Below the pieces are notes generated by a model that did no database searches, was not told where the DNA came from, and saw nothing but the letters and a program-made list of their open reading frames with translations. Below, piece after piece: positions 31,249 to 44,000 of a DNA stretch of 64,000 nucleotides. Numbering within the stretch: position 1 is the first letter of the stretch; every line of letters starts with the position of its first letter. This DNA is from Trebouxia sp. TZW2008. Taxonomy: Eukaryota; Chlorophyta; Trebouxiophyceae; Trebouxiales; Trebouxiaceae. A program made the translations under genes and the position numbers. The stretch is taken from positions 124,001-188,000 of the forward strand of contig BDIU01000079.1 in NCBI GenBank assembly GCA_002118135.1, given 5' to 3'.

Positions 31249-32000
31249 TCCCGTTACGGCACGCGGAGTTCAGTCAACTTCGCAGCTTTTGAAGTGCTAA
31301 GAAACTGCATCAGCAGTTGTCGGGAGAGGCACACAAGCAGAGAAGTTTGTACTGGCGCCTGCTTGACTTTTTGAGCGATGAAGAGTGCAGTCGTCGACAC
31401 CTTTTTACAAGTAGCGACTTTGCACGACGTACCTGGAGCTGCTGCAGAGTGACCCAGCGAATGCGCCTGACTGCCAATGGGGGCTCCATATGCGGTGTTC
31501 CCAACATGCGCCGGTCCTCTGGAGCCTCTTCTGATCTGCAGGGCAACAGCAGATACGGCTCACCCATGCTTTCACCCTGAGCGCGCAGAAAGTGTGAAGA
31601 GGCCGAGTACATGTGTGCACGTTCAACAGCTTGTGCCAGATGCACACTGGTCCAACGCGCTCACCTCGTCCATGATGCTGGTGTGCATTCAAGATGTTGT
31701 TTGGTCAGCCTTGGTCACGAGCTAGATGCGTCAACAAAGGCGCATGTCCTGCATGCTCCGGACTGCACCTAATCTTACGCAATCTCAATACTGGGTGACT
31801 AATCAAAGCATACGAAATACCAAACCCTATTTTGGCTGAAGCGTCAGCACAGAAACCCTTTCGTTCAAGATTGTCAACCTGATGTTTGACTAAAGCGACT
31901 TAACTGATTTCGGGCGTCGCATGTCCGGCGTCATGGCTTGTCAGTCTGCGCTGAGCAGCACAAAATAATGGCGTCGTCATGTCCTTGAAAGCGTGCTGTC
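31249..32000. other. Divergent intergenic region
   Basis: It separates the start of the LEA-like gene (-) from the start of the RAP gene (+) and probably holds both promoters. Overlapping open frames on both strands (31310-31645 minus, 31317-31580 plus) are mutually exclusive shadows without motif support. Confidence 0.45.
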
Positions 32001-35000
32001 ATGGCCTTGCTCCACCCGTGCGTAGGCCGATCAACACTTCCTGTCTCAGGACACTTTAAAAGGTCAGGCTCGCTACAGCAATGGACTGGTTCGCCACGTG
32101 TGTGCACGAGCGCATGCATGTCACACTCATGTGCCTTGCAATGCTGTAGGCTGTATCCCCTACAACAGAGATCAGTCTGGCAACAAAGCCTGGCGCACAG
32201 AGCCTGTGGTTGTGGAAGAAGACTGAGCCGTTTCCAGGTAAGGGTGCTGGGCATCTGTGCTGATGCAATGTTTCAACAGCTTCACCATGCTGATTGGTCT
32301 GCTGCAGCTGAGGATACGTGCAGCCAGACAGCGCACTTCAAACCCTTCACCAAAGCGCTCAGCACCTGAGCGTAGTTGGCTACAGAGACAGCAGCAAACA
32401 CAACATACTTCTGATGAGACACAGTCGCAAACAACAGGTGCATTGCTGACTCTGCAAACAACACTCCGATGCTGCCTGCATTCCTTGCTGACATCCATAC
32501 ATACATAAAAACGCATACTAGTTGAGCTCAAAGGCCTTGCTAGGAATGTAAAGCCACCAAGCAACTGTCTTTGAGCACCCTGATCCATTGGAAATCTTTA
32601 ACCACTACAGAGCTCCTTGCTCAGGACTGCCTCAACAACTTTGCGCCCTGCTGCTGCTGCTGCAGTTCACAAAAATCAGCAGCAACAGCAGCAGTCAGTT
32701 TCCAGGGACCCTCAGCGTGACAAATTGGTCCAGCAAGGCTTCATCATTCCAAACAGGGAGCCACAAAGCCAAGCTGCCCCTTCTGGAGCACGTGCCAATA
32801 ATGCAGCTGCTGATGCAGATTCTGAGGATCCGCTGACTGAGTCTGCCTTACTGGACGGTGTGATCCTGCTCTCCCATTGCCATCTGAAAAAGACATGTGC
32901 AAATTTTTGACCACCTGCTCCTTGTGCTAAGGACAGTGGTGGCCAAAGCATCACATGTTCTTGGCATGGTAAACACAAGTGATATGGCTTCTGTCATTAT
33001 CTGTAGTTCCAGACCATGAGGCTCCGCTCACTGAGTCTGCCTTATTGAACACTGTGGTTCTGCTGTCTCATTGCCATCTGAAAATGACATGTGCAAATCC
33101 TGACCACCTGCCTGTTGTGCTATGGACAGTGGCCAAAGTAACACTTGTTTTTGGCAACACAAAGGACAAGGCTTCTGTAATTTCAGGTCTGTAACACTTG
33201 GTTTGGGCATAGTGAACACAAATGACATGGCCTCTGTCATGGTCTGCATCAAGGCTCAGCTGCATTTTCAGTGACGCTGCAACACAGCCTCCATTCATGC
33301 AACCAAGAGCCAATCATGCAAAGCAGAGCCAGGTGCCACTTGACTCACACAAAACATATTGGAAGTGGCATTGACGTCTTGCTGAATGCCAATGGAGGTG
33401 TTGCATATGTCAGCTGTGCAAGCACTTGGCTATGCTTGCTCCAGCTATCTCTTCACGCTTGCCATGTGGTGCAGACGACATGTGGGATGATCTTGGAGAT
33501 GAGCCTCTGTCGGGGAAGGGCTCCTCAAGCAGAGGTAGCAGACGCAAAGCAATCCCGCCTGGAGAATACTTTACTATAGTCAAGGGTAAGTCACGACTGT
33601 TTGGAGACAGTTGGTTGCTCTCATATGTATCCAGCTGGGCCTGCTGAGCCTGTCTAGCATGCGTGTTGATGGGATGATTGAAAAGTTATGATTACAGCAG
33701 CTACCTGACGTGCTTGCATCAATGCATGCAGCAAAGAGGATGACGCTGCCTTGGCAGTCCTGTCAGAACCAGGTGTTGAGTGCTTGTGTGCAATGTTGCA
33801 ATAGCTTGTCTGTCTAGATTTGCGTAGTCGACCTGCATACAATGAGTTGCTAACATTTGGCTTTCCAGCAGGCCCTACAACAAGCGGCCGCACTGCGCAA
33901 CAATCCACCTCTCCTACAGCAGCAGCCAATGCTCAGGCACACGTCTCGCCGACTGGCAGCAATTCTCACCAGACTGCCAATGCCTTTGGCAATGCGTCAT
34001 TCAAGGAAAGCAGGTCTTCTGCTGGCAGCAGTAAGGGCAGCAAGCCTCGCAAATCTGACAGTTCTAGCCTTGGTAGCAAGGTTGGCAAGAACAAGGCTAT
34101 CAGCAGTAGAGAAATGCTGTTTCGACAACTTGCAAGTGCTCCTTCTGGTGGCAGCAGCAGCAGCAGCAGCAATCCTGTTGCAGAAGCTGCGCCAGATACA
34201 AGCCAGGTTTCAAAAGGCCGCAAGAGCAAGGGCAAAGCAAGGGACAACCAGGCTGGGCAGCCTGAGATAGACGCTGCAACAGACAGCACCATTGTTGCGT
34301 CCAGGGCTGCACCTTCTCCGCCCAACAAGGGCAGCAGCAAAGCAAGGAATAGGCCACATGCGCAGCCAGAGACAAACGCGGCCACAGTCATCAGCACCAT
34401 TGTTCCTGATTCACACGCAGCTGACCCCTCACAGAGTCACGCAAAGAGCCAAATAGGCAGCAGCAAGAGCAAGAAGAAGCCCTCAAAGCAGCAGGATGCT
34501 ATCACCAGCGCTGACGCTCACACCAGTCTTGCTGATGCAATGAATGACCTGTCCAGCAGCACTGAAATCAGGCAGGAGGAAAGCGGCACGCATGCAGAGA
34601 AGCGGGCACCCAATAGTGCTAATGGCATGACCAAGACTGTCAGAGTAGGAGATGATGGGAGTTTGAGTCCCACCTCTGCTGATCAAGGCACAGCAGACAG
34701 GCTAGACCATTTGCGGCAAGTCGTTGGCGCGATCAACAGCAATGATGCTCCTAGGACAGCAAAGGGGGCCGGGAAGGCTGTCAAGATTCAGGCTGGGAAG
34801 GCTGCAGGCAATTCAAGCAAAAGCAAGGCCAGCATCAGCAAAGCTAGCAAAACTGATGCCGGGCGAGCAAGTGCTGTTGACCAGTCTGCTGCTGCTGATG
34901 CTGCTGCTGCTGTTTCAGCTGAGATGCCTGCCTCAGCAGCAAAACAAATTGAGCAGTCTGGTCCTGCTGCTGCTGATGCTGCTGCTGATGTTTCAGCCGA

Positions 35001-38000
35001 TAAATCTGCCTCAGCAGCAAAGCAGATTGAGCAGTCTGGCGCTGCTGCTGCTGTTTCACCTGAAAAGTTTGCCTCAGCAGTAAAGCAAAAGAAGAGCAAA
35101 AAGCCCAGCAGTGCAGGTGAGCCCACTCCAGCTGCTCCCCTGGACCGGAAGAAGAAGCGCAAGCAAAGCACTGCAGATACTCCACCCTCCTCGAATAGCT
35201 CGGCAGATGCCAGTACACGAGTCATGTCCAGCAGCAATGCAAGCACATCACATGGGCAGCCCCCAACAAAAGCCGATGCGAGTGCGCGAGTCATGTCCAA
35301 CAGCAATGCAAGCACATCATATCAGCAGCCCTCAAAAGCTGCTGACAGTGCTGTTGAAGAGTTCTTACAGGCTGCTAGAGCATACCGAGCTGAGCGGTTG
35401 CGGCAGCGGGTACTGGCTGGCACAAAAGCTGATGCAGTCTTGAAAAAGGTTGAAAAGAAAAGCAAGAAGGCTGACAAAGCGGCAATTGAGGCTGTGCGGA
35501 GGCATAAGCGCTCTGTCAAGGGTCCTGGTGCTGAACCTGTCAAGAGCTTTGAAGCTGCTCGGGCTGTGCAGAAAGATTGCTTCCCTAGCTTGTGGGTGGC
35601 GCCTGATGTCAAGGCACAGAGTAAGCCTCTGTGGTTTTTGTCCATCATGGCAATCTTGATGGAATCCGGCAACTTAGGCTGTGCCGTGCCCATATCACTT
35701 CTTTTGCTCAAGCAAACGCCGAAACGAATCATTGTAGGAGTAATCATCTGTATTATACTTCTCAATTGATGCACCTGTTTTACTACATGTTGTGAATGTT
35801 GCAGCCAGCCAATCTATTATGTGAAGCTGTTCATGAAGAGACAAGATTTGCTTGACCCCAAAACAGGACCTACTTGCACTCGGTCAATGGCGAATTCGTG
35901 CTACATGTTGTGGATGTTTCAGGCCAGCCAACCTACTTCGTGAAGCTCTTCATGGAGAGCGGACATTTGCCTAACCCCACAACAGGCACCAAAGCAACCC
36001 ATGGAGGCACCCTCTCCTTGCAAATAAACACCTGTCTAGTAACAGCCACATGCATCCAGGATATGCAGCGTTTCATTCAAGACATGGCACCTTTTTTTGG
36101 TATGGTCAATGTCTCCACGGCCTTCCACAAAATGGGGAAAATGGTCAAAGACAAAGAGGTCAGAATATGCTGCCTCGCTGCCAAGGCTTTTTATGCTACT
36201 GATGCTGTGTTGATGCTGTTCATTTTGTTTTGCCCTTGTTGCGGTCGCTTGCAAGTCTCATGCAGTCAGGTAATGCTGCCAATGCGTTTGATGCCTACTG
36301 ATGCGGTCATGCTGTGTTGATGCTGCGTTCATTCTGCGTGCCCTTGGTGCAATGCTTGCAAGTCTCATGCAACCTAATATGATCTGCAATCAGCCCAGAA
36401 ACTTGCAAGTCCCTTGCAACCTCATGTGACCATTACCCAATTCAGCAATGTACGATGCCCAGCTACTTCCACATGCTGTGCAGCTGCAAGTGTGCTTGCA
36501 GGTAGCTCTGCTACCTGTACCAACTGCAGCCAGTTGTTATTGCATGCTCCTTCTGCCTGCTTTGCGTGCATGCTTGATTGAAAGTGTCAGCGCATCTGAA
36601 GGCACATTTCACTGAGCGAGCAAGTGAGTGTGTGAGTCCTGAATGAATGAACAAACGAACAAATGAATTGACGAATGCACACGTAAATGCATAATTGTTT
36701 GAATGTGCAGGCAACTTGTGAACAGGTGACTAGCCACTCCAGCTATGCCAAGCTGAGTGAAAGGGCGCTTCACTTTGTCCCGGTGAGCCATCTGCCCAGC
36801 ACTTGTTGCCTCCTGCATTGCCTTTCTATGGATGCATGATCATGCATTGTCACTCTTGTTTGTCAGGGTAAGGTGCCTCTGTTGCCTCTTGCATTGCCTT
36901 CCTGTTGGTGCCTCAGATTGCATTGCCTTCCTGTCGATGCCTCAGATTGCATTGCCTTCCTGTTGATGCCTCAGATTGCATTGCGTCATCATGCATGATC
37001 ACTTTTGTTTGTCAGGGTGTTGCAAAGCACAATTTGTGTAATGCTTCCAAGGTGTCATGGATGAATCCATGTGCAAGCCCAACAAGCTGCACGCCTCGGG
37101 TGCAACCATGCTGCCACTTGTACTTGCACAGCCAGTCCATTCTCACAAGTTGTTTGCAAAAAGATAATTGGCAACGAAGCCATGATGGAAACTAAACTAT
37201 CTCTATACCTTTTGTTTTCACTCTCATCTTTGACTATTGATCACACATGAGTGCATTGCCATCTGAAGATCTGTGTGTGTCAGCTCCGTTGACTTGGTGC
37301 AGAATATGAAGGCAAGACAGATAGGCGGTGTGGTGTGGCCTTTGGTGTTGCTACGGGACTCAAAGAATGTCATTTTGCGCCCTATCCACAAGCGCCTGTT
37401 GGAGGTGATCCATCTTGCCGTTGCATCCTACTGTCCTTTGATTGTCTTGTGACTGTCATCCTTTGCCTGTGGTTGCTAAAAGCAAAGAGAACTCCAGGAG
37501 AGGAGTAGCACAGTAAGACTTGATCGTGACAGAACAAGGGTCACGCTGAACTGTGCCTGAGTCTTGATAGGCGTTTGTTTTGGAACAACTGACTGTGCTA
37601 AAATGCCACTCCTTGTAGGCTAACCATGATTGGGGAGGCAGTGCTGTCTCTGGTATTGTGGCTGTTTGGCCGCCTTCAGTTGGGCTCCTCTGCAGATTTC
37701 GCCAATCACCACTGACGTAATCATCATCAATAGATCAACAAAGCAGTGTTGGCTTTTTAGTCATTAAAGCATGCAGCACCTGAGCCCTGCTCCTGTTAAT
37801 GCACGATGAGAGTGGCAGAGTTGTCTCTGGTGTGTTGGCTGTTCGGCTGCCTCCAGCTGAGCCACTTTGCAGCATCCACCGATCATTACTGACACAGTCA
37901 TCATGAACAGATCGCTCAACCAAATTTTGCTCAATAATCATTTATCAATAAGCTGAAGTCTGCTGTGACATATGGATGTGAGCACCAGTGGAGAGGCGGA

Positions 38001-41000
38001 GTTGTCTCTGGTGTTCTGGCTGTTTGGCCGCCTCCAGCGGGCTACCGTGTAAATTTCCCCATGGTCTCTGGCTCACTAATCATTAATGGTTTGTCAAGTA
38101 GTTACTGGCTCTACAAGCATTCATGAATTTAGCTGAAAGCTGCTTGTACAGATGGATGTGAGCACCATTGGAGAGGCGGAGTTGTCTGTGGTGTTCTGGC
38201 TGTTTGGCCGCCTTCAGCTGGGCCACTTTGCAGCATTCACCAATCATCACTAACACCGTCATCATGAACAGATCGCTCAATCAAATTTTGCTCAACAAGC
38301 ATTTATCAATTTAGCTGAAAGCTGCTTCTACAGATGGATGTGAGCACCATTGGAGAGGCGGAGTTGTCTCTGGTGTTCTGGCTGTTTGGCCGCCTCCAGC
38401 TGGGCTACTTTGCAGAGTTCATGGAGCGTGCTGCTCGCGATATGTTGTCCAGAGGTGTCGAAAAATTCTCACCACAGATTCTCTCCCGTGTCTGCTGGTC
38501 CTTTGCCAGGAACGACTTGGCGGTTGTAGACGTCCTTGAGGTATTATTCATCTTTGACTCGTTTGCATTCTTGAGGAGTGATCCTCTTTGTCAGGTGTGC
38601 ATTCTTGAGAAATGATCCCTTTTTGCCTGTTGTGCATCATCATCAGCAGCACTGGCAGCAATGCTTACTTCCTTGCAACGCAATGTTTGGCAATAGCGTA
38701 TATGTGAAAGTGACAACATGTGCAAGCAGGCATTCGTTGACCGTTCCCTCTCCACCATGTCATGCCTCAGAACGCTTGCGTACCAATGCTGATGCTTGGG
38801 TAATGCTTGGGTGCCGGCGGTGGACTATCATGCTGCACAGCAAACAAAGTGAACATGCTAGCATCATGCTCTCTTCATGGTATCATGGTATAGATCACTT
38901 GTCCAAAGCTGCTCCATTTTTGGACAATGTTTAACTGGACACCAACTCTGCACATTAAATGGACATGAGCTTGCCTGGACCCATGACATGCAAACATACT
39001 ACAGTAGATCTCTTGATATAAGGACACTTAATATAAGGACATTCTCGATGTAAGGACAATGCAATTGGGAGGCAAGCACTGCATTCTGACTACAGTGATA
39101 CTTCTGAGTCGGGACAGTTTGATGAAAGGTCATTGTTCTTGGTACCCAACGCATTTGTTATAAAGACAAGCTACTGTACCCCTTGCCCGACCGGAGTACA
39201 AGGTACTGCCCCTTGCACCTGCAAAGAGACTACCCCTTACCCCAAAAGCGTACACATTACTGGGTGCAGACACTGTCAAGTATATATCCTGCAAAGCTTA
39301 TGTCCCCAAAGAGGCTGTTTGGGCGCAGGCACTGGCGGACTATGCTGCACAGCACATCAACGAGTTTCCATCGCTAGCAATGGCTAACATGGCATGGGCG
39401 TTCGCCAGGATGAAACTCTGCCATGATGGCTTCATGACGGCCATCCCTCAAGCACTCCTGGGTATGCATCAGTAAATCACCATATCCTTCAGTTGAGTGA
39501 TTGACACTGTAAGCTTATGTGCCGGGTAGTGTGTATTGACTCGAACGTATTGCTTAGTTCACAACTGGCACTGCATCTCAGCGAGGGATACTGTGAATTA
39601 TTGCGTATTACATATTGTGTATTGAGTATTACGTGTGGTGATTCACTGGTATGCATCTCTAAGTTTCGACATCAATTATTTGTTCACATGTATGCTCATT
39701 GTCAAGTGGACTTGCTCACAGTGCTGGACAGCAGTCCAAAGGCTGGCTTGTTTCTCCTGGGTCGACGTTCTCATGAAGCAAAGGAAGCTGCAGCATGCCG
39801 CATCAATCTGCAGATCCGTCAGTTTGTGGCACACATTGCAAACCCCAACATACTCAAAGCAAAAGGAAGCTTGAAGGCAACTGCTTGGGACCTGTCTACA
39901 ACATTGCTGTCAATCATTGCAACAATCAGTAGTCGCAACCCTTGAGAAGAATTTACACTTGAGTCAAATCAAAATCTGCTGTCTACTGATGTGAGTCCTG
40001 TCATAGTCTCAGGGCTAATGAAGAAGACTTTTACATGATGCAGTCAGCCTCACAAGGCTGATTGCATGTGCCTCACAGTGGCTCTCACCATGCTCCACCA
40101 GATACAGGCTATATTTCAGAGATAGGGAGCCATTACGCGCTTTGGCCAGGCAACAAGTCTGATTGCGTGTGTCAACACCTTATCAAACGCTGAGCCCAAG
40201 AAGGCAATCAAGAAAGAAACTGAAGCCTGCATATGAGCCCTTTGACCAGATTATGCTTTCAATGACATAGTGACTGACATGCAGCCATCTTTGCCTGTGT
40301 GGTGACTGTTCCTGTGCTGATGCAGCGGAACATCCAACCTCAACAGCTGAGTGCAAGAAAATCAACCTTGAGTTTTACAAGCATCAGGAGGTGTCCAGCG
40401 TCGTGTACGCTTATGCAGCACTTGGCTTCTATCACTTGGAACTCCTTCAGGTAAACTTCTGTCAATTTACAAGCTTGCAGACTTCACATTGATTGTGCTA
40501 CCATAATATTGAGATGCTGTTGTGTTACAGTAAGGCCGTAACCTGCATGCGTATGCAGCACATGGCTTCTACCATGTGCGGAATTCCTGAAGGTAAGCTG
40601 TTGCCAACTTGCAAGCTTGCAGAACCCACATTGACTGCTGCATCACAGTAATAAAGCAATGACATGTTACTTCTGCCAATTTGCAAGCTGGCAAAATAGT
40701 TGACGGCACTGTCACTATGCTGGACCATTACCATGTTCTTTCTGTCATTTTGCAAGCTTGCATGATGAAATTGACTGCACTATCGCTAAAGTGAACTGTT
40801 ACTATGTTGCTGTTTGCATTGGCTTCTTTCAGATACTCAACAGGGGCGCAACAGGACACCATTCAACTTGAGCAACACAGTGTTTGGTGGTTGGACCCAC
40901 ACTACCGTTTGCTGCACTGACGACATGTTGTATGTCCAAAGAGCACACTCTATTGATGGCACCAAGGCTGCTGTGAGTGGGGTTTCCCGCAACCAGAGTC

Positions 41001-44000
41001 ATCAGTGCTGCTACCACATTGCACGCGCCCCTTTGTGTGACAGCCAGTGAAAGAAGCTTCTTCCGAAACATTGGTGGTATTACCTGACACATAAGTGCTG
41101 CCTTGGTCAGACAGGCAGTGGAAAACACTGCTTCCAAAGGTTGACATTGTTGCCAAAACACGTAAAGCTTGCCTTTGTCTGACAGGCTGTGAAGAAGCTT
41201 CTTAGAGAATCTGGCAGTGTTGAAATAGCATGTGACGTCTGCCTTTATTTGACAGGCAAGGGAAAAGTTGCTTCCAAAGGTCGACATTGTTGCAAAAAAG
41301 CGTCAAGCTTGCCTTGGTCTGACAGGCAGTAGAGGAGGAAATATGCAAGGCTGAGCGCTTGGAGGCTTTCAAGAGGCAATTGCAGATGGTTGTCAACATC
41401 CTGTGGTCCTTTGCAACCCTACGCTACTACCCAACCAAGTGGCTGAGCATAGCCAGCAATATGTTGCGTCCCAATCTGTTGGACATCTCGGAGCAGGAGC
41501 TGTCAAACATCATCTGGTCGTTTGGGCGACTTGGGCAACATCCCGGAGACATGCTGCAGCCCATGCTGGATGTTGTAGACACACAGGTCTGCCAATTGTC
41601 ACGCTGTTTCTGTCTTGCAACCACTGGTCGCCAACATCCTGTGATTCAATGCAATCCTGTGCTACTACCCGACCAAGCGGCCGAGCATAGCCAGCAAGAT
41701 GTTGCGCCCTAATATGTTGGCCATCTCAGAGCAGGAGCTGTCAAACATCATCTGGTCAAACCCATGATGTTGGTATCTTGGAGGCAGCTCACTGCTTCTG
41801 TATGCTGTGCTTTTGTTGCAGGTAACGGGATCTGACTGGCTAGCATATGATTACGCTGAATGACAGTTATCTTTCAGAATGTGTTGTCCCACTTCTGCAC
41901 AGGTTGGCTGATTGTTGCGATGCTTGCATAGCCGCACCTCTCTGCCGCAATTCTGCACACTTATTTCAATTTGAGCGGCCTTAACTTCAATAGTGCTGCT
42001 TGTGCACGTCAAGATTGTACGCATGTCATCTCAAGAACCTTGCTGTAAAATGTTCCTGCACCTCACCAGCCAAAGTTGCTGCTTGTATAGCAGAATCTGT
42101 ATCAATCATCATGACTACCATGACAGTGATGGTCATGATTACCATGATAGTTATGATCATCACAATGGTGCTAGGAAGCAAAAACAATAAAGAACACAAT
42201 ATATGATGGATGGCGTCCACATGCTGTTTGCTCCTGCAGGTTTCGTCTGGTGCAACTTCCTTGCAAGGCTGTGGCAATGTTCTGTGGGCACTGGGAGTGT
42301 TTGGAGCAGCCAACAACCCCATAGCTGCGCGAATTCTCCAATACATGTCCAAGTATAGCTACATAGAATCCAACCCCCAAAATCACGCATGTTTGCATCA
42401 GATCTTTCAGGTAAGCGTACTAATTAAAAGCTTCAGAGCTTTTTTATGTTGTCACACAAGCCAGGGGCAAATGTTTGCTTGTAGTGTACAAGAAAAGAAG
42501 ACATGTCTTGACCCCAAAAGCAATGTGTCAACCGGATGCATGAGCCAAGTGTATGCCTGAAAGGGTTGACAATCCAGCACACGTCCTGACCCTAGCATAA
42601 TGTTCTGGCTGCCCTGCTTGTGACTGTGATTGCAAAGCTTTATCCAGACTTTGATGCCTATGTCAAGCAGCTGAGCAGGCTTGAGCTATACGCATCTGGC
42701 ATACTTCTGGCAAGTCAAAATCAAAATTGTTGGTCACAAGTTGTAAATGTACAGGATAGTCAATCAGATTATAGTTATGGTGGATTCTCCTGGATGTTTA
42801 ATCATATCCTCAAAGTGATCATTATGAACAAGATGTATGCTTGTTGTCCATGAATAAAGCAGCAAGTTCCCACAACTGTGAGAAAATAGGACAAGGCGGT
42901 TAGCCACACCTTTGTTGAAATGTGCAGGCCCTCCTAGTGGCGCGCACGGAGGCTAGCAGAAATCAGGAGGAGTGCGTACTCAAAGTACCTACCCATTTGC
43001 AGTACGCAGCTTTGAGGTGACTGTCCTACACATCATAGATTGATCAGTTACTATTTTTCTTTGTTCATAATATATGTTCATGCATATGATGAAGAAGAAG
43101 AAGTTTTCACATGCTTCAGTCAGGTACACAATGGCAATGACAACGTGCCCATTCATGTCTCTGCTCATATCCTTGCAATTCTTCTCTGTCAGTTCTGACT
43201 CGCTTTCACTTGCACACTTGCATTGTACTGTTGTAGAGCACCGTGTCTTCAGCTCTGTTGCATCATGACAATGTGCAACAAAAGCAGAAGTGCGCTGAAG
43301 CTCAAATTTGTTTTGCAAGTCTGCACCTGTTGAGTGATCTTCAAAGGCTACATTTTGCAGTCATCAGCTGATCCGCTGAACGTTCCGTTGTGACAATGTG
43401 AATCGGAAGCAGAAGGCTGGTAAAGCTCAGCTCCTACAACTCTGCACTTGTTCAGTGAAACTCACAGGCTTCATGTTGCTGTCATCATGGGTGTCCATTC
43501 ACAAGTTTTGGAAGGTCATGATGCCGTTGTCAGCTTCCTACTGTACTTGCTATCAATGACAACAAAACACAATAGATCAAGTTTACATATAAAGGAGATT
43601 GTGTCTACCCACAGGTCATGATGCAGCATGTTATATTGTCCTCATTGAATCACAGTGTAAGCAACATCTTGCCGTGTCAGTAGGGCACAAGATTGAGCAT
43701 GTAATAGAGGGCCTGCAGATCAGTTCTACAAAGTGAATGGTGTTTGCTTTCAGGTCGTGGAAGGTCATGATGCAGAACCCCATAGTGTCCTCATTCCATC
43801 AGGAGGTCAGCGACGTCTTGACTGCCATGTCAGTGGAGCACAAGGTGGAGCATGTGACAGAAGACGAGCTCTTCTCTGTTGATGTAGCTATTGTGGAAGC
43901 CAGGATAGCTATTGAGGTTGATGGGCCATGGCACTACACTCTGAACACCAATCAACCCTTAGGCCATACAATCCTCAGGTACTTCAATAATTTGGTCTGC

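Noticed and set aside
31310..31645. Overlapping frames on both strands between the LEA-like and RAP genes
   Set aside because: They exclude each other, neither resembles a known protein, and the region is the expected divergent promoter.
34788..35315. 175-codon minus-strand frame rich in Ala and Leu
   Set aside because: Complement of the Ala/Lys repeat exon of the RAP gene; composition explained by GCT runs on the plus strand.
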